Shown in pieces: positions 1 to 7,165 of a stretch of 64,000 nucleotides of DNA. Every line of letters starts with the position of its first letter. Position 1 is the stretch's first letter. Source of the DNA: a bacterium 1xD42-67 (GTDB lineage Bacteria; Bacillota; Clostridia; Oscillospirales; Oscillospiraceae); NCBI GenBank assembly GCA_003612335.1, contig RAYO01000012.1, positions 1 to 64,000 of the forward strand, written 5' to 3'. The position numbers and the translations under genes are program-made. The notes beneath the pieces were generated by a model that was given only the letters and a program-made list of their open reading frames with translations, did no database searches and was not told where the DNA came from.

Positions 1-146
1 GACCCCCTCGTTTCTGCTGGGGTCATTATAACATGGCGTCCACTATTATGCAATTTTTAGATTTTATGGACCAGTAGTTGGTAGTATAATTATTAAACTT
101 GCAAAAGATTAATATTTTCACTTTTCATTACAGGGGGAAAATCGTC
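1..146. other. Window start, intergenic
   Basis: No gene start is visible. Positions 1-24 form a short inverted repeat (GACCCC at 1-6, GGGGTC at 19-24) without a T-run, possibly the tail of a terminator that starts outside the window. A ribosome site (AGGGGG at 132-137) precedes the next gene. Confidence 0.3.
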
Positions 147-614
147 ATGCGGGAACAAACCTGTTGCTTCACTGGGCATCGGAAGATATCATCCGCGGAA
201 CAGGCAGAAATCATCGACAAACTAAAAAATGTCATTGATGATTTGTGCCAGCGGGGCATCAGATATTATGGAGCTGGGGGCGCTATTGGATTCGACACGC
301 TTGCCGCCAAGGCGGTACTGGCCATGAAGGAGAAATATCCTGGTATCAAACTAATTCTTGTTTTTCCATGCCTGGACCAAACGAGACGGTGGAACCAGAG
401 GGATATCGAGGTGTATGAACGCATCAAAAGCTGCGCTGATAAAATCGTCTATACATCTCAGAAGTACACAACAGGATGTATGCATAAACGAAACCGTCAC
501 TTGGTGGACAACAGCAGTGTCTGTGTTTGCTACATGAACAAGGCCAGCGGCGGGACTGCTTACACCGTCCGATATGCGCAGGAGCAAGGGCTGAAGATAA
601 TCAATATCGCCTGA
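147..614 (+). CDS. SLOG-fold protein of the DUF1273/YpsA type
   Basis: A 155-residue protein opening with CCFTGHR, followed by a glycine-rich GAGGAIGFDTLAA stretch and an LVFPCLDQT strand, the pattern of the SLOG (DUF1273/YpsA-like, LOG/DprA-related) Rossmann fold that binds nucleotide-type ligands. I place the start at 147, where AGGGGG lies 9 bases upstream; a TTG at 99 in the same frame would add 16 residues but has no ribosome site. In other Firmicutes such genes sit in mobile elements and near recombination functions. The actual ligand and role are unknown. Family call fairly sure, function not. Confidence 0.75.
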   Translation: MREQTCCFTGHRKISSAEQAEIIDKLKNVIDDLCQRGIRYYGAGGAIGFDTLAAKAVLAMKEKYPGIKLILVFPCLDQTRRWNQRDIEVYERIKSCADKIVYTSQKYTTGCMHKRNRHLVDNSSVCVCYMNKASGGTAYTVRYAQEQGLKIINIA

Positions 615-855
615 TGCGAAGTCCTGAAATGCCACCAACGTCTGCTTAAAGCAAATTGTTCCTCTCCCCAGCCAAATTTAATTTTTCGCTTTGGCTGTCC
701 CCTCTTCAGTTCTGTGCTGTTTGAGTAGAATCGTTGATTTTTATGGCCATACAGTGCGGGAGACCGTATTTTTATTTGTGTGTCATGTTTTTCTCGAAAT
801 TCTATATTGCAATTATGACAAAATGGGGATATACTATAGGTGGAGGTGTATTGCT
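615..855. promoter_or_regulatory. Intergenic, leader of the XRE-ImmA-PIN operon
   Basis: About 240 bases of AT-richer DNA between the SLOG gene and the next operon, with no convincing gene. Any promoter for the XRE gene must lie here; I cannot fix -35/-10 boxes by eye. The ribosome site GGAGGTG at 842-848 belongs to the following gene. Confidence 0.35.
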
Positions 856-1185
856 ATGGAGAAAACAACGTTGGGTGGGCGGCTTAAAGAGCTGCGCACA
901 AAGTACAGATATACCCAATCTGACATTTCAGCATTCCTTGGTGTTGACCAGAGCCTGATATCCAAGTATGAGTCTGGAGAGCGGCAAATCAGTGTTGACA
1001 TGTTGGAGAAACTCGGTGAGCTCTACTGCTGCGATTTAGTTCACGCACCGGAGGCAGACTCTCCGGCAATCCAGGTGGCTTTCCGTGCGGACAATATTGA
1101 TGCATCTAATATGAGGTCTATTCAGGCTGTGAATCGGATTGTGTTGAATAGCATTTTTATGGCCGGCCTGCTCAAGGGGGACTGA
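856..1185 (+). CDS. XRE-family HTH regulator (first gene of triad)
   Basis: A 109-residue protein with an N-terminal helix-turn-helix: LGGRLKELRTKYRYTQSDIS, then LGVDQSLISKYESGER, the classic Cro/CI (XRE) pattern in residues 5-60. The ATG at 856 follows GGAGGTG at a good distance; the open frame upstream has none. The next gene starts 3 bases after its stop. In XRE-ImmA pairs the regulator is normally a DNA-binding repressor that the partner protease destroys, so this is the likely repressor of its own operon and possibly of element genes. That role is inferred from family and context. Confidence 0.85.
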   Translation: MEKTTLGGRLKELRTKYRYTQSDISAFLGVDQSLISKYESGERQISVDMLEKLGELYCCDLVHAPEADSPAIQVAFRADNIDASNMRSIQAVNRIVLNSIFMAGLLKGD

Positions 1186-1188
1186 TGG

Positions 1189-1944
1189 ATGGATACAGGT
1201 GAATTGATCAGCAGGGCCAGCAGGTTCCGGCGGGATTTGCATGAGGATGCCACATCACCAATTGATATTTTTGCGCTGACGCTGGCGATAGAGGGAATAT
1301 CCCTCTTCCTATACCCGCTGGGGAGTGGAATCAGTGGAATGTGTATCAAGTCTGATGATACTGCCGTCATTGCAATCAACTCAGCCATGTCAAAGGGGCG
1401 GAAACGGTTTTCACTGGCTCATGAGCTGTACCACTACAAATATGGCAATGCCGGGGAGGCTACGATCTGTTCTAGCAGTCTCTCCGCCTCTGATAATGAC
1501 GGGGTTGAACGGGATTCAGATAGGTTTGCATCCTATTTGCTGTTGCCGCCAGGTGCGTATGAGGACAGGTTGGAGACAGCTAAAGCAAAAAGCGGGAAAA
1601 TCAAGTTGGCGGACTTGATTTGGGTTGAGCAACGGTATGGGATCAGCCACCAAGCGATGCTTTGGCGTCTTACCGCAGACGGGATCATAACCCCTGCAGA
1701 AAATTTAGCACTTAAAGATGGTGTAATGCAGGAAGCTCGTAGACTGGGGTATGATACCACACTGTACCGAATGGTAAGCGAGGAACATGCAGAACGAAAA
1801 GTGCTGGGGCACTATGTCCAGATGGCGGATAATCTATTGAAGCAGAGCAGAATATCCAACGGAAAATATGAAGAATTGATGCTTGCGGGTTTCCGGTCGG
1901 ATATTGTCTATGGCGATGAGGAGGATGAGCAAATTGGCGACTGA
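1189..1944 (+). CDS. ImmA/IrrE family metallo-endopeptidase
   Basis: A 251-residue protein with the zinc-protease signature AHELYHYKYGN (HExxH) near residue 78 and, about 30 residues on, DRFASYLLLP, which matches the 'E/D-x-x-A-x-x-F-A-xx-LLMP' block after the zinc ligands in ImmA/IrrE (COG2856) proteins. Known members cut XRE-type repressors in response to damage or signals, for example ImmA and ImmR of ICEBs1. Its gene follows the XRE gene and overlaps the PIN-domain gene by 20 bases, so the three are probably translated together. Cleavage of the neighbouring XRE protein is inference. Confidence 0.88.
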   Translation: MDTGELISRASRFRRDLHEDATSPIDIFALTLAIEGISLFLYPLGSGISGMCIKSDDTAVIAINSAMSKGRKRFSLAHELYHYKYGNAGEATICSSSLSASDNDGVERDSDRFASYLLLPPGAYEDRLETAKAKSGKIKLADLIWVEQRYGISHQAMLWRLTADGIITPAENLALKDGVMQEARRLGYDTTLYRMVSEEHAERKVLGHYVQMADNLLKQSRISNGKYEELMLAGFRSDIVYGDEEDEQIGD

Positions 1945-2470
1945 TTCTCCTCTATACTTCGATACGGATTGTCTCTCGGCATTTCTCTGGGTAAGGGATG
2001 AAAGCCTTTTGACGCAGCTTTATCCAGGCAAGGTAGTGATCCCCAGACAAGTTTATGATGAGCTTGGCTCTGTACCACATCTGCAGGCGAGAATAGATAC
2101 CCTTTTGCGCCGCAATGAAGTAGAGATTTCCGAAATACAGGTGGGAACTCCGGCACATGAGATATATGCGGAACTCACAGGGGCGCCTCGGCCAGGTCAT
2201 GCAGTTATCGGCCGCGGTGAAGCGGCTTCGCTGGCCCTCAGTAAATGCTTTAATGGAATTGTGGCAAGCAACAATCTGCGGGACATTTCTCAATATATTT
2301 CAGAGTTTGGCCTGCAGCATAAAACTACTGGCGATATTTTAGCAGAGGCGATGGATGCAGGGCTCATATCAGAACAAGACGGCAACACCCTCTGGAGCAA
2401 TATGCTAAAAAAACGGCGTATGCTTGGAGCCCCATCGTTTACAGAGTTTCTGCACCAAAAGGGGCGTTGA
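1925..2470 (+). CDS. PIN-domain-like protein (third gene of triad)
   Basis: About 181 residues. The protein opens YFDTDCLSAFLWV, has PRQVYDELG in the middle and then GRGEAASLALS and VASNNLRD: a set of Asp/Glu residues in the order expected of a PIN-domain nuclease (D near residue 12-14, E near 44, E near 97, D near 117), as in the COG2405 group. Start uncertain: ATG at 1910, 1916 or 1925 all lie close to GAGGAGG; I choose 1925. It overlaps the protease gene, indicating coupled translation. PIN proteins are often RNase toxins, so with XRE and COG2856 partners this may be a toxin-like effector; not shown here. Confidence 0.7.
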   Translation: MSKLATDSPLYFDTDCLSAFLWVRDESLLTQLYPGKVVIPRQVYDELGSVPHLQARIDTLLRRNEVEISEIQVGTPAHEIYAELTGAPRPGHAVIGRGEAASLALSKCFNGIVASNNLRDISQYISEFGLQHKTTGDILAEAMDAGLISEQDGNTLWSNMLKKRRMLGAPSFTEFLHQKGR

Positions 2471-2535
2471 ATCACAAACATATTATTGCTGGGATAAATT
2501 CTTTGCTGATTGTACCTAAACCATCGGATTCGCCC

Positions 2536-2568
2536 CGCCGGGCCGCAAGTTTTGCGGTCCGGCGTTTT
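2536..2568 (+). terminator. Intrinsic terminator after the triad
   Basis: A GC-rich hairpin (CGCCGGGCCGCA pairing with TGCGGTCCGGCG, short loop) followed by TTTT, about 65 bases past the PIN gene stop. It would end the XRE-ImmA-PIN transcript. The remaining DNA to 2771 holds only a weak open frame with no ribosome site. Confidence 0.7.
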
Positions 2569-2771
2569 GGCTATGCTTGAGTTGTCCGGAACTGTTATTG
2601 GCGGCTGCCGTATCATCGGGCGAATCGAAGATTTTGCTGTGGGCTCATGGGGCTGCTTTCGATATGGAAGGATATTCTGCTTGTTCGGTGAAACAAAAAC
2701 AGCTCACAGCTTCGACAAAACAGGCTTTGGCGTTTATGATGTCTCTATCAAAAAGTAAGGAGGCATCCAAG

Positions 2772-3692
2772 ATGATCAATCTACAAAAATGGGCCGAGCA
2801 GTACCTGGTCGCCTGCAAGTACCAGAAAGGCCTGGATCCAAAAACCATCAAGGCCTATCAAATTGACCTGTCTCAGTTTATCCTGTTCACAGCTCCACTG
2901 GGAAATGAACTGACGCGCACCAGTATGATGGAATATATTTCTGATCTGCATCAGAAGTATAAACCGCGGACAATCCGGCGTAAGATCGCCAGTGTGAAAG
3001 CTTTCTGCGGTTATTTGGAGTATGAGGAACTGATCTCAGAGAATCCTTTTACCAAACTGCAGCTGAAACTGAACGCACCTCTGATCCTGCCGAAGACCAT
3101 TCCATTCTCAGTGATTGAGGCGATTCTCTCGGCGGCCTATCACCAGGGGCAAAAGCCTGAGCTGTCAGAGAAGCAGCAAAAGGCATCGCTGCGGGATATT
3201 GCGGTGTTGGAGCTGCTGTTTGCCACGGGAATGAGAGTTTCAGAACTGTGCTCGTTGAAGTGCAGTGATGTGAATTTGACGGAGGGCGAGGTAAAGATCT
3301 ATGGTAAGGGGGCCAAAGAACGCCTGGTGCAGATTGGAAATTCGGCGGTACTGGCAGCGCTTCAGACGTACTATGTTCTAAATCACCCGACTATCGAACA
3401 CACAGGTACTTTCTTTGTGAACAGGCTGGGAAATCCTCTGTCGGATCAGTCTGTTCGTAACATTGTCGTTAAATACACCCGATTGGCCGGAGAGGAGCTA
3501 CATATCACACCGCACATGTTTCGCCACTCGTTTGCAACCCTGCTGTTGGAAGAAGATGTAGACATCCGATACATTCAACGGCTGCTTGGACACAGTTCCA
3601 TTGTCACCACCCAAATTTACACCTATGTTTCAGGACGGAAGCAGCGGGATATTCTTTCTACAAAACATCCCAGAAACAAGGTCCATATATAG
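2772..3692 (+). CDS. Tyrosine recombinase / integrase, XerC/D type
   Basis: A 306-residue site-specific recombinase. The N-terminal SAM-like core-binding domain (residues 1-90) is followed by the catalytic domain: Arg in ATGMRVSEL, Lys in GKGAKERLV, HMFRHSF (HxxR), LGHSS and the tyrosine nucleophile in TQIYTYV. The ATG at 2772 has AAGGAGG 8 bases upstream; the longer open frame has no such site. No excisionase lies beside it. It could serve the conjugative region to the right or be left from another element; it is not closely similar to the three recombinases at 57-60 kb. Confidence 0.9.
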   Translation: MINLQKWAEQYLVACKYQKGLDPKTIKAYQIDLSQFILFTAPLGNELTRTSMMEYISDLHQKYKPRTIRRKIASVKAFCGYLEYEELISENPFTKLQLKLNAPLILPKTIPFSVIEAILSAAYHQGQKPELSEKQQKASLRDIAVLELLFATGMRVSELCSLKCSDVNLTEGEVKIYGKGAKERLVQIGNSAVLAALQTYYVLNHPTIEHTGTFFVNRLGNPLSDQSVRNIVVKYTRLAGEELHITPHMFRHSFATLLLEEDVDIRYIQRLLGHSSIVTTQIYTYVSGRKQRDILSTKHPRNKVHI

Positions 3693-3983
3693 GAAATCTG
3701 AAGAACAGTTTTAAGAAGGGTCTAATTCCATTGGTATCCAAAATAAGTGTACTGTAGCTCTTCCCCAAACGACAAAATTTTCAATACACATTATGGAGGC
3801 CCCAGGCCATAGAGCCCTGTAGCTACACCGCCATAGTATCTAACCGAATGCCTAACTAGAAAAACCGTGCAGATTATGTCTGATATGAATACAGCAAATA
3901 CGCCATAGACACAAAAATCCGTCTTTAGCGTATAGAATACCCATGCAATAGCTGGTAAAATATTATCTATAGGAGGAGCTTCT
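3693..3983. promoter_or_regulatory. Intergenic, upstream of XRE regulator
   Basis: About 290 bases without a gene. It carries AT-rich stretches such as TATAGAATAC near 3930 and GGTAAAATATTATC near 3955, plausible promoter or operator DNA for the regulator that follows, but I cannot define boxes. The ribosome site AGGAGGAG is at 3971-3978. Confidence 0.35.
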
Positions 3984-4313
3984 ATGGATGACATTTTAAC
4001 CCAAATGGGGCAGCGCATACGAAAGCACCGAGAAGAATCCCACCTGACACAAGAAGAACTGGCTGAACTTGTCAATATTTCAAGCCAGACCATCTCAACT
4101 GCGGAAACAGGCAAAAAGCGGCTGCGTCTCGAAAACATCGTGAAAATATGTATGGCCTTGGGGGTCAGCACCGACTACCTGCTCCTTGGGAAAATATCGC
4201 CCGAAGATATAGCAATCCTCTCGAAAAAAGTCTCCCGGCTTACCCCAGTCCAATATCGTCATTTGGAAGATATTATTGATAGCTATATTGCCGCAGTAAC
4301 AGAAGAACAATAG
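3984..4313 (+). CDS. XRE-family transcriptional regulator
   Basis: A 109-residue protein with an N-terminal HTH (GQRIRKHREESHLTQEELAELV, then SSQTISTAETGKKR) and a short helical C-terminus (LTPVQYRHLEDIIDSY) that could dimerise. Strong ribosome site 5 bases before the ATG. It stands alone, convergent with the long minus-strand operon and separated from it by a shared terminator. Such single XRE genes at the edge of conjugative elements often control transfer or excision; that role is inferred from position. Confidence 0.85.
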   Translation: MDDILTQMGQRIRKHREESHLTQEELAELVNISSQTISTAETGKKRLRLENIVKICMALGVSTDYLLLGKISPEDIAILSKKVSRLTPVQYRHLEDIIDSYIAAVTEEQ

Positions 4314-4331
4314 GATACTTTACCCAATACA

Positions 4332-4383
4332 CAAAAAAAGAGGGGATACTCTTCGGTATGGACCGTTGGGTATCCCCTCTTTC
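4332..4383. terminator. Bidirectional terminator between convergent units
   Basis: GAGGGGATAC pairs with GTATCCCCTC around a loop of about 20 bases. The stem is preceded by a run of A (4331-4337) and followed by TTTC, so it can stop both the XRE transcript (+) and the long conjugation operon (-). Confidence 0.8.
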
Positions 4384-4444
4384 ATTATGGCAATTCGAAA
4401 CATGCAGGTCTACAGTCTCAGGAATGACTGTTCTGGGCTTAGTA

Positions 4445-4810
4445 TCAACAGGCAGCGCAATATGGGGCTGTTTTTCCGGGGAGCGCTGACGCTCCCTGCT
4501 CAACCTTAGCACAGCCGTCCTGCAGGTACTTCCTATAACGCGGATGCCGCAGCTTACGCTGTGACTTTTTAATGATCTGCCGGATACGACCGTAGCTCAA
4601 TCCATAATAGGCGGCGATCTCCCGGAGACTCATATTGCGCATGTAGCGCAGGATCAGAATGAACGCATCCCGCTCCGACATTGATTGCTCCAGAACATAC
4701 TGAACGCTCTCCTCAATATCCGGCGGCAGCTCCTCCAGAGCGACATCTCTCCCCAATACCTCGCAGATAAGATTGCGGGGGAAAGGAATAGCCAAGCATT
4801 GTTGAACCAT
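4445..4810 (-). CDS. Sigma-70 region 4-like HTH protein
   Basis: A 121-residue protein whose centre reads SERDAFILILRYMRNMSLREIAAYYGLSYGRIRQIIKKSQRKLRHP, the sigma-70 region 4 pattern that binds -35 elements. It has no recognisable region 2. AGGAGG lies 8 bases before the start and the gene follows 18 bases after the sigma-like gene at 4829-5371, so the two are probably co-expressed. It may be a split or auxiliary sigma subunit, or a regulator built on the same fold. The C-terminal tail is Cys- and Ala-rich (APYCAAC). Last gene of the operon, followed by a terminator. Confidence 0.7.
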   Translation of the reverse strand: MVQQCLAIPFPRNLICEVLGRDVALEELPPDIEESVQYVLEQSMSERDAFILILRYMRNMSLREIAAYYGLSYGRIRQIIKKSQRKLRHPRYRKYLQDGCAKVEQGASALPGKTAPYCAAC

Positions 4811-4828
4811 AAAAGTACCTCCTAAAAA

Positions 4829-5371
4829 TTATGTCGCCATCGCGGCAAGGTATTTCCGGGCCTTCGCCACCCAGGCGGTCACATGATTGGCCGGAGCATC
4901 ACCGAACTGCTCGCCAATCTCACGGTTGGTGTAGCCTTGGGCCAGCAGGCGGATCGCCTGGATGCCCTTGGCCACAGTCCCAGTTGCTGTGGCCTCCGCC
5001 TGGTCGAGCTGGTCTAGCAAGGCGCCGCACAGGATACGCTGCTCAAATTCGTCCTCCAGCCAAACATTGGGCAGCTCCTCTGGATCCGTCGCCTGCTCCC
5101 GGCCATGTCGGGTAGAGTACTCCAGCGCATCATAAATCTCATTCCGGATCAGCCGGCTGGCGTAAGTGGAAAAAGCGGCGCTATGACCGGCCTTGTCCGT
5201 CTTCACAGCCTTACACAGCCCAATACAGCCAATTTGATACAGGTCCTCCGTGGTATATACGCTACCCGGCGGAGGAGTATGGACATAGGTACTAAGCACC
5301 ATCCCTACCAGTCCCATATTCTCCTCAACTCGCGCTTGCTCTTGCGGCGTAAGCGCCAACATCCTGTCCAC
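4829..5371 (-). CDS. Sigma-70-family RNA polymerase sigma factor
   Basis: A 180-residue protein with region 2 features: DLYQIGCIGLCKAVKTD followed by FSTYASRLIRNEIYDALEY (residues about 43-85), matching the RNA polymerase binding and -10 recognition helices. The C-terminus (AIRLLAQGYTNREIGEQFG...AWVAKARKYLA) can form a weak region-4-like HTH. It overlaps the DUF3268 gene upstream by 47 bases. Sigma-like factors of this size occur in phages and conjugative elements, where they direct element promoters; which promoters are used here is unknown. Confidence 0.8.
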   Translation of the reverse strand: MDRMLALTPQEQARVEENMGLVGMVLSTYVHTPPPGSVYTTEDLYQIGCIGLCKAVKTDKAGHSAAFSTYASRLIRNEIYDALEYSTRHGREQATDPEELPNVWLEDEFEQRILCGALLDQLDQAEATATGTVAKGIQAIRLLAQGYTNREIGEQFGDAPANHVTAWVAKARKYLAAMAT

Positions 5372-5825
5372 CTCCTATTCCTTTTTGTGCCCCTTTTATG
5401 AGAGGCCGGTTTCTCTTCAGGATCGCTTTGCTCTCCCGGATCACTTCTTTGCAGTAATACTCGCCCAGATGCCCGATATGGGCGTGAGACATGGGAGCGT
5501 GTACGACCTGGGCAAGCCATTCATAAGACTGCCGTTTTGTCATGATCCCTGTTTTATGCAATTGGTCAAACTGCCTATGGGCCTCAAACCGGAGCCGCCG
5601 CAGTTCCGGGCCCGCCAGACTCCCCATAGGCTCCATGGTCTTGGGATGTGCCAATACGAAGGAGTTGCAGGCGGGGTAGCCGGAACAGACATAGGCCATC
5701 TCCCCTTCGCGGCGGGTCCTGCACACCTCTTCCGCCTTGCGCAGCACCGCTGGACGGCCGCAATGGCAGTACAGCTTGCATCCCGCTGCAGGTAAGGTGC
5801 GTTTTGCGTGTTTGTTTCTTTTCAT
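5325..5825 (-). CDS. DUF3268-like zinc-finger protein
   Basis: A 166-residue protein. The first 60 residues hold paired cysteines (CKLYCHCG, then VCRTRREGEMAYVCSGYPACNSFV), a zinc-ribbon layout as in the DUF3268 zinc-finger family seen on plasmids and ICEs. A basic helical segment follows (PELRRLRFEAHRQFDQLHKTGIMTKRQSYEWLAQ) and resembles the usual C-terminal part of that family. GAGGAGGG precedes the ATG. Its 3' end overlaps the sigma gene. Likely nucleic-acid binding; the precise role is unknown. Confidence 0.65.
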   Translation of the reverse strand: MKRNKHAKRTLPAAGCKLYCHCGRPAVLRKAEEVCRTRREGEMAYVCSGYPACNSFVLAHPKTMEPMGSLAGPELRRLRFEAHRQFDQLHKTGIMTKRQSYEWLAQVVHAPMSHAHIGHLGEYYCKEVIRESKAILKRNRPLIKGAQKGIGGGQDVGAYAARASAS

Positions 5826-6302
5826 TGGCTTAACCCTCCTCGATCCGTTTTCTTTTGGACGTATGCTGTCACCTCTGGAAACGGAAAAAGCCGAGGGGCC
5901 GCTAAAAAAGACAGCACAGAATCAAGCGCTGGAATAGTGGTGTCGCATCCAGCCATTGACTCTGTACTGTATTTCAGCAACCTCTCGGCTACATATTGTT
6001 AAAACAAGACCTGCGCCGTGTGGACCCGTCAATGCACACGGATCCGTAACGATTCCCCACCAAGATTTATGGGTCTGACGCCAGGCTGCTCCCGACGTAT
6101 CGAAAGCCTGAGCGCAGTGTCTTGCTATGGTTGTAGCTTAACATATTTACCCGCAAAAGTCAACAAAAATACGAAAAATACACAGATAATTCACACTTTT
6201 TCACTCAAAGTCAGTATAGGAGATTAGAGTCAGTATGGGAGATGTTGCTCGTGCGGGATATTGCCGAATTTAACTGTAACAAGAATAATTAACGCTAACA
6301 TT
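5826..6302. other. Non-coding spacer in the transfer operon
   Basis: About 480 bases without a credible gene inside an otherwise tightly packed operon. Seen in it: a near-identical 16-base direct repeat (6209-6224 and 6228-6243, AGTCAGTAT-R-GGAGAT), an inverted repeat CCGTGTG...CACACGG at about 6017-6041, and an inverted pair AACGC...GCGTT near 6291-6311. It may hold the promoter of the DUF3268-sigma genes; an origin of transfer is a possibility I cannot support further because no relaxase is visible. Confidence 0.35.
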
Positions 6303-6515
6303 TTAGGCGTTATACTGTTCTTGCAGTGAATGTGTACCGCTTGGTGCTTGGCCCATCTGTGCAGGCGGCGTGTGGCCATATGACCAAGGGCCGCCGCTGA
6401 TCTGCTGGCCTATACCATACTTACTGTGCGTGGCACAGAACGATTGGTAGTTCGCATCAAGAACGATGAGTCGATGTGGGCCGCTATCACTCTCCATCTT
6501 CATCGTCCCATTCAT
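6303..6515 (-). CDS. Possible small protein, 70 residues
   Basis: An open frame overlapping the 3' end of the preceding membrane-protein gene by 29 bases, with GGAGAG upstream of the ATG. The product is rich in Gly, Pro, Gln and Ser, with no hydrophobic segment and no family I recognise. The overlap and ribosome site favour coupled translation, but composition is not decisive; it may be a chance frame. Confidence 0.3.
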   Translation of the reverse strand: MNGTMKMESDSGPHRLIVLDANYQSFCATHSKYGIGQQISGGPWSYGHTPPAQMGQAPSGTHSLQEQYNA

Positions 6516-7053
6516 CGTAGCTCTCCTCCTGGCGGCGCTTCAGGATCCAAAATGAGATCATGCCGCCGCCCACTGCCGCCACCCCCATTAAGAAGATAAC
6601 CAGGGGACCAAGGGGGACGCTCTGCTGCTTGGGCGCTGGAGCAGGCACAGGCTCCGGGCTGGATGTCTGAGGCTGCTGCTGCACGGGAGTATTGTCTGCG
6701 GGGGGCAGGGTTTCATTGCCGGGGGCCTCACCTGTTACCGGGCCGGGAATGGGGATGGAGGATTCAATACAGCTCAGCGTGTAGGTGGTGCTGCCCCCCA
6801 GATCCATCCGCAGCACACCGCCTTCATCTACTACGACCGGAGCAGGAAATACTCCAGCATCTGTCCGGAGTTCAAACTCAACACCGGCCCAGCGCGTGCC
6901 GAGCTGCAGCACCAACTGGTCGGGCTGCTGAGATATCTTCGGCGTATTATCGCCTGTGTCTGCCAGAGCGGCGGGAGCCAGGACCAGGGAAAGGACGATT
7001 GCAAGCAGTAAGGGGACAAAGCGCCGGCATGTCTGTCTTTTCGATTTTCTCAT
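6487..7053 (-). CDS. Secreted, membrane-anchored protein of unknown function
   Basis: A 188-residue protein with a signal peptide (basic MRKSKRQTCRR, hydrophobic LLLAIVLSLVLAPAALA), a predicted extracellular region of about 100 residues, a Pro/Gln/Glu-rich stalk, one membrane segment near the C-terminus (VIFLMGVAAVGGGMISFWIL) and an acidic cytoplasmic tail (EESYDEWDDEDGE). It is thus a type I membrane protein. Position between the coupling-protein block and the sigma genes suggests a part in the transfer apparatus or mating contact. Its architecture is echoed by the protein at 31548-32528. Family not recognised. Confidence 0.7.
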   Translation of the reverse strand: MRKSKRQTCRRFVPLLLAIVLSLVLAPAALADTGDNTPKISQQPDQLVLQLGTRWAGVEFELRTDAGVFPAPVVVDEGGVLRMDLGGSTTYTLSCIESSIPIPGPVTGEAPGNETLPPADNTPVQQQPQTSSPEPVPAPAPKQQSVPLGPLVIFLMGVAAVGGGMISFWILKRRQEESYDEWDDEDGE

Positions 7054-7093
7054 ACAAAAATCAACTCCAATCTGTTGTCATTCCAAATGAGTT

Positions 7094-7135
7094 TGGAAAA
7101 AGGAGGACCGCCGTATATGGCGGCCCTCCCCTTTT
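7094..7135. terminator. Terminator after the S1-domain gene
   Basis: GGAGG-A-CCGCC and GGCGG-C-CCTCC pair around GTATAT. Runs of T lie on both sides in the two orientations (AAAAA before, CCTTTTC after on the + strand), so it can act on the minus-strand transcript between the S1-domain gene and the membrane-protein gene. Confidence 0.7.
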
Positions 7136-7165
7136 CGGTGGAACTGTTGCCCACCGCTGCATCTC

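Noticed and set aside
2510-2758. 82-codon frame between the PIN gene and the integrase
   Set aside because: No ribosome site, runs through a terminator hairpin, and has no recognisable pattern.
5826-6302. Origin of transfer call
   Set aside because: Repeats alone are not enough, and no relaxase or nic-site consensus is visible.
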